This document shows, piece by piece, positions 60,634-64,000 of a DNA stretch of 64,000 bases. The position numbers were made by a program, and so were the translations under genes. The stretch spans positions 124,001 through 188,000 of the forward strand of contig NZ_CP101454.1 of the NCBI RefSeq assembly GCF_024362405.1, given 5' to 3'. Position 1 is the first letter of the stretch; every line of letters begins with the position of its first letter. The DNA comes from Halorarius litoreus. Lineage in GTDB: Archaea; Halobacteriota; Halobacteria; Halobacteriales; Haloarculaceae. The notes under the pieces are model-generated. The model did not search any database. It was given only the letters and a program-made list of their open reading frames with translations, and was not told the DNA's origin.

Positions 60634-61713
60634 CTACAGCAGCGCGCGGACCACGGCGCTCGGATCGTCGAGCGACGGCGCCACTCGAAGGTCGGCGATG
60701 ACGCCCGCGTGGTCCGACGCCCAGAGCGTCCGGTCGCCCACGTCGACGCGCGCGGCCGGCGTCTCGCCAGTCCGCCGGACCGCCAGCGGTTCGACCGACC
60801 CGCGGACGAACACGGCGTCGATTCGCCGACGCAGCCGCGAGTTGACGTTGTGGAGCGTCGGGAGCTGACAGCACGTCGGCCCGTCGGCCTCCGCGACGAC
60901 CCACGCGTCCGTGAACTCCCGCGCCAGCGAGGCGTACGCCGACGACTCGCCAGCACCCGGGCCGCTGTTGAAATCGCCCAACAACAACACCGGGTCGGCT
61001 CGGGAGTCGAGCGCACTCAACAGTTCCGCGGTCTGGACCCGCCGGATCGTCCCCGAACTCGACGCGAGATGCGTCGAAACCGCGGTCGTCTCGACCCCGC
61101 CGAGTTCAACCTCCGCGAGACAGTAGCCGCGAGTCGCCGTCAGCGTCCGGTCGCCGACCGTCGCCCGGGCGTTCACGCCGTAGTTGGCCGCCGCCGTCGC
61201 CGCGACGGGGACGTCCTCGCGGACGAGCAGCGCGTCGTGATCGACCAGTCCGACCGTGAAGGATTCCCCTTCGGGGGGTGTCGCCGGGAGCGTGACCCCG
61301 GCGTTCTCGACCGTCACGGCGACGCGATACGGCGCGCCGAGCGTCCGGAGTCCCGCCTGCAACTGCGAGAGGAACGCGGCGACGGGCTGCGTCGCTTCCC
61401 TACCCGTGGCGCCGCGCGATACGGTCGCCGCCTCTTGGATGGCGACGACGGCAGGGCGCTCGCGGTCGATCTCCTCGGCGATGGCGCGCATCCGTGTGGG
61501 GACGCCCGAGTCGACGACCTCGCGGTACTTCCGGTAGACAAGGTCCGGGTCGATTTCGTCCGCGGAGAGGAGCTGGAACAGTCCGGCACCGAGGCCGAGG
61601 TTCCGCGTCATCACGCGCGTCTCCTCGGCGGCTGCCCACGACGGCACGCGCGGAATCGACGCTGCAGGGAGAGCCGCGACCGCACGCAGGGCAGCACGGC
61701 GGCTGAGGGACAC
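60634..61713 (-). CDS. Exported endonuclease/exonuclease/phosphatase-family protein
   Basis: A 359-aa protein with a twin-arginine-like signal (SRRAALRAVAALPAASIP). Motifs of the EEP (DNase I-like) fold are VMTRNLGLG, AVVAIQEA (catalytic Glu near 94), VSTHLASSSG, LLLGDFNSGPG (near 252-262) and the C-terminal WASDHAGVIADL. Members cut phosphodiesters in DNA, inositol phosphates or sphingomyelin; the substrate here is unknown. It begins with GTG, with TATA-like GTTTTAGGCC about 27-35 bp upstream. The exported location suggests scavenging or surface function. Confidence 0.85.
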   Translation of the reverse strand: MSLSRRAALRAVAALPAASIPRVPSWAAAEETRVMTRNLGLGAGLFQLLSADEIDPDLVYRKYREVVDSGVPTRMRAIAEEIDRERPAVVAIQEAATVSRGATGREATQPVAAFLSQLQAGLRTLGAPYRVAVTVENAGVTLPATPPEGESFTVGLVDHDALLVREDVPVAATAAANYGVNARATVGDRTLTATRGYCLAEVELGGVETTAVSTHLASSSGTIRRVQTAELLSALDSRADPVLLLGDFNSGPGAGESSAYASLAREFTDAWVVAEADGPTCCQLPTLHNVNSRLRRRIDAVFVRGSVEPLAVRRTGETPAARVDVGDRTLWASDHAGVIADLRVAPSLDDPSAVVRALL

Positions 61714-61763
61714 GGAGGCTGCTTGGAACGGTCGGCCTAAAACAGTTACATCGGTTCACCCGA

Positions 61764-62840
61764 CTACACGAGCGCCGCGAGCGTCGCCCGGAGCGCGGTC
61801 GCGGCGGCCTCGATGTCACTCCGACGGACGTACTCGCGTTCGGCGTGGGCGACCGCGCCCTCCTCGTCGGCGAGGACGCCCGGGCCGAACACGACCGTCG
61901 GGGCGTCCGACGCGAAGTACGACGCCTCCGTCGCCGCGGAGAACGGCCGAATCTCCCCGCCTGCCTCGGCGGCGAGCGTCGCCGCCAGCGGGTCGCCTTC
62001 GGGCGTGTGGAACGCTTCGAGGAACGGCGTCGGGCGCTCGGTGAGCGCGAACGACACGTCGACGTCGTCGGGGGCAGCCGCCTGGAGATGGGCTTCGAGC
62101 GTCTCCCGAAAGTCGTCGGCGGTCTCGGGCGGGACGCTCCGCCGGTCGACCGTGAACGCACACCGCTCGGGGAGCTGGTTCGTCGCCTCGCCGCCCTCGA
62201 TGGTCGTCGCCTGTAGCGTCGGCGCGCCCAGCGAGTCGTGGGTGCCGGGACCGTGTGCGTCGTCGTAGCTGTCGAGCGCCGCGATCGCGGGCGCGGCGCC
62301 GTGGATGGCGTTCGCGCCCGAGTCGGGTTCCGCGGCGTGAGCCGCCACGCCCTCGACGGTGACGGTCCCCTCGAACCGCCCCTTCGCGGCGTTGCAGACG
62401 TCGAGGCCCGTCGGCTCGCCGACGATGTAGCCGTCGGCGTCGAGGTCGAGCGCCGCCGCCCCGATGGACAGCACCTCCTCGTCGGGCGTGATGGCGAGCG
62501 TGAGTCGGCCGTCGGGGTCGTGCGCGAGGAAGGCGTCGAGCAGCGCCGCGAGTGGTCCCTTCGCGTCGCACGACCCCCGCCCTCGAACCACGTCGCCGTC
62601 ACGCTCGTAGGCGACGTGCGGCGGAACGGTGTCGATGTGCGTGTTGAGCACGAGATGGGGGGAGCCGTCGCCCTTCGTCGCGAGCGTGTTGCCCGCGTCG
62701 TCCACCTCGGGGTCGAGCCCGTACTCGGCGAGCGTCTCGACGAGGAACTCGCGCATCTCGTCGACCGACTCGGTGGAGTCGATTTCGACGGCGCGCTCGT
62801 GGAACGCGAGCAGGTCGAACGCAGAAGCCGACCCCACCAT
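61764..62840 (-). CDS. dapE: Succinyl-diaminopimelate desuccinylase-type M20 deacylase (DapE/ArgE)
   Basis: A 358-aa M20 metallopeptidase-fold protein. Metal-binding motifs are VLNTHIDTVPP (His near 67, Asp 69), GRGSCDAKGPLAALL (near 87-101) and ITPDEEVLSIGA (catalytic Glu near 118). The TATNQ-like EATNQLPERCAFTVDRR region is the dimer strand. It removes the succinyl or acetyl group in lysine synthesis by the DAP route. Its ATG directly follows the dapF stop (TGAATG), so the genes are translated in a chain. lysA, dapF and dapE form one operon. Confidence 0.92.
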   Translation of the reverse strand: MVGSASAFDLLAFHERAVEIDSTESVDEMREFLVETLAEYGLDPEVDDAGNTLATKGDGSPHLVLNTHIDTVPPHVAYERDGDVVRGRGSCDAKGPLAALLDAFLAHDPDGRLTLAITPDEEVLSIGAAALDLDADGYIVGEPTGLDVCNAAKGRFEGTVTVEGVAAHAAEPDSGANAIHGAAPAIAALDSYDDAHGPGTHDSLGAPTLQATTIEGGEATNQLPERCAFTVDRRSVPPETADDFRETLEAHLQAAAPDDVDVSFALTERPTPFLEAFHTPEGDPLAATLAAEAGGEIRPFSAATEASYFASDAPTVVFGPGVLADEEGAVAHAEREYVRRSDIEAAATALRATLAALV

Positions 62841-63701
62841 TCAGTCGTCCGCTGGCGCCGAGGGCGACGGTCGCGGCGAGACCTGGTCGAGGAATTCGAA
62901 GACTGCGGGGCCGCGAAGCGTCGATCCGGTCTCGCTCACCGTGACTTCGAGGTCGCCGCCCGGCGGCGACACACGAACCGGCTGGTCGGCCTCGAGCTTG
63001 CCGAGTCGGTGGGCGACCGCCGCGACGGCGACCGCACCCGTTCCACAGGACTGGGTCTCGCCTTCCACGCCGCGCTCGTAGGTACGCTGGCGGAATCCGC
63101 TCCCGTCTTCGGCGGCGAGCGTCACGTTCGCACCCTCGGGGAACAGGTCGGCATAGCGCACGGCAGGGGCGATGTCGTCGAGGTCCACCGCGTCCACATC
63201 GTCGACGAACGCGACGGCGTGCGGGACGCCGGTGTTGACCGCCGTGACGGTCTGCCCCTCAACCTCCTCTTGAATCAGAGGTTCGTCGGCGTCGACGGGG
63301 ACCTTCGCGGGGTCGAACGCCGGTGCACCCATCTCGATGGTGACGTCGTCGCCGTCGATGGTCGCGCGGCGCGTGCCGCTCTGGGTGTCGATCATCACCT
63401 CGTCACAGCCCGTCTCGCTCGCGGCCCACGCGGCCGCACAGCGCGCGCCGTTGCCGCACATCGCGGCGACGGAGCCGTCGGGCTGGACGAGCGTCATCAC
63501 GATACGCGACGGACAGTACTCGTCTTCGAGCGCGAGAAAGAGGACGCCGTCCGCGCCGCGTCGCGGGGAGTCGTCGTGTTCGATGCCGGTGTCTCGGTCG
63601 CAGAGGACGCGCGCGAACGCCCGGCGGTCCGGGACGTCCTGTGCCGCGTCGACCACGACGAAGTCGTTGCCAGTTCCGTGGTACTTCTGTACGTCTATCA
63701 T
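62841..63701 (-). CDS. dapF: Diaminopimelate epimerase
   Basis: A 286-aa DapF. The two active-site cysteines are Cys82 in MCGNGARC and Cys219 in QSCGTGAVAV. The N-terminus has YHGTGNDFVVVD, and the late SPPGGDLEVTVSETGS is the C-terminal barrel strand. It interconverts LL- and meso-diaminopimelate before decarboxylation to lysine. The frame is open 168 bp upstream, but MIDVQKYHGTGNDF is the family start. It lies 4 bp after lysA and abuts dapE. Confidence 0.97.
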   Translation of the reverse strand: MIDVQKYHGTGNDFVVVDAAQDVPDRRAFARVLCDRDTGIEHDDSPRRGADGVLFLALEDEYCPSRIVMTLVQPDGSVAAMCGNGARCAAAWAASETGCDEVMIDTQSGTRRATIDGDDVTIEMGAPAFDPAKVPVDADEPLIQEEVEGQTVTAVNTGVPHAVAFVDDVDAVDLDDIAPAVRYADLFPEGANVTLAAEDGSGFRQRTYERGVEGETQSCGTGAVAVAAVAHRLGKLEADQPVRVSPPGGDLEVTVSETGSTLRGPAVFEFLDQVSPRPSPSAPADD

Positions 63702-63705
63702 TGGT

Positions 63706-64000
63706 CTAATGTTCGAGTCGGGTGAGATCCGTGAGGTCCTCGCGTCGGGCGACGAGCCGGTCGTCGCCGTGGTCGAGCGCGACGACCGCGGGGCGGGGCC
63801 GCGAGTTGTAGTTCGACGCCATCTCGTAGCCGTACGCGCCGGCGTTGCCGATCGCCAGCAGGTCGCCACGCGTCGGCTCGGGGAGCGGGCGGTCGCGCGC
63901 GAGTACGTCGGCCGTCTCGCAGACCGGCCCCGCGAGTTCGACGTCGACGACGCGCTTGCGGGGCACGTCGGGCTCCAGCGAGCGAACCGCGTGGTAGGCG
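63706..64000 (-). CDS. lysA: Diaminopimelate decarboxylase, C-terminal part (cut by window end)
   Basis: Partial: only the last 97 codons lie in the window, continuing past its right edge. The visible part is the C-terminal beta-barrel of a PLP-dependent LysA/ODC family enzyme: ELAGPVCETADVLARDRPLP (with the cofactor-adjacent Cys-Glu), GDLLAIGNAGAYGYEMASNY (the Tyr-rich substrate strand) and SRPRPAVVAL. It decarboxylates meso-diaminopimelate to lysine in the cytoplasm. It is upstream of dapF by 4 bp in the same operon. Confidence 0.93.
   Translation of the reverse strand, partial: AYHAVRSLEPDVPRKRVVDVELAGPVCETADVLARDRPLPEPTRGDLLAIGNAGAYGYEMASNYNSRPRPAVVALDHGDDRLVARREDLTDLTRLEH

Noticed and set aside
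1..64000. CRISPR arrays, rRNA genes, insertion sequences, integrases
   Set aside because: No regularly spaced repeats, rRNA-like blocks or transposase/recombinase motifs were found on either strand.

Overview
The window is chromosomal DNA from a haloarchaeon (class Halobacteria), exact genus not determinable here. The evidence is very high GC, strongly acidic proteins (Asp/Glu-rich linkers and tails) and archaeal-only families: LonB, thermosome, NAC, TFS, SMC/ScpA, MfnA, HalOD1 and several haloarchaeal DUF families. Most genes are leaderless, with an A/T-rich TATA-like element about 25-32 bp upstream of an ATG or GTG. About 68 protein genes and one tRNA-like gene are called. No rRNA, CRISPR array, insertion sequence, integrase or prophage was seen, so this reads as core chromosome.

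Layout. 1-2.9 kb: copper chaperone and CPH-type copper ATPase. 3-7.7 kb: alkaline-phosphatase-superfamily enzyme, a 37-aa peptide, a membrane protein, a secreted subtilase and a membrane-tethered winged-helix regulator. 8-10 kb: HalOD1 protein and gatB. 10.2-15.9 kb: chromosome-structure operon (small coiled-coil protein, smc, scpA) followed by a membrane-anchored coiled-coil protein. 16-20 kb: MTA phosphorylase, RecA-like protein, phosphoribosyltransferase and deaminase, mostly nucleoside salvage. 20-25 kb: LOV-domain histidine kinase, PhzF-like enzyme and PEP synthase. 25.5-29.5 kb: DUF5797-like protein, ATP-grasp ligase, DUF5787-like protein, Nudix hydrolase and an MGMT-like protein without its cysteine.

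29.6-34.5 kb: LonB protease coupled to a CPBP membrane protease, divergent from an overlapping nadM / SAM-hydrolase / TRIC-channel operon. 34.5-44.7 kb: amino-acid permease, thermosome, metal-dependent hydrolase, glycosyltransferase, methyltransferase, MBL hydrolase, two small regulators, flavin-type oxidase, cysteine-cluster protein and TRAM protein. 44.8-52.9 kb: SPFH/NfeD membrane pair, methionyl-tRNA synthetase, LiaF-like and VTT-type membrane proteins, MfnA decarboxylase and a lipoprotein. 53-58.7 kb: enoyl-CoA hydratase, tRNA-like gene, MFS transporter, Tat lipoprotein and two tandem TFS-type transcription factors, only one with the catalytic acidic pair. 58.7-64 kb: NAC-TrmI operon, PUA protein, secreted EEP-family enzyme and the lysA-dapF-dapE lysine (DAP pathway) operon, cut by the window end.

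The most unusual observations are the tRNA-like gene with intact acceptor, D and T arms but no readable anticodon loop; the TFS paralogue lacking the Asp-Glu pair; the MGMT-like protein with Asp in place of the acceptor Cys; a histidine kinase with a complete LOV flavin signature; a DUF5787-like protein with nuclease-like and four-cysteine motifs; and a family-2 glycosyltransferase lacking its DxD motif.
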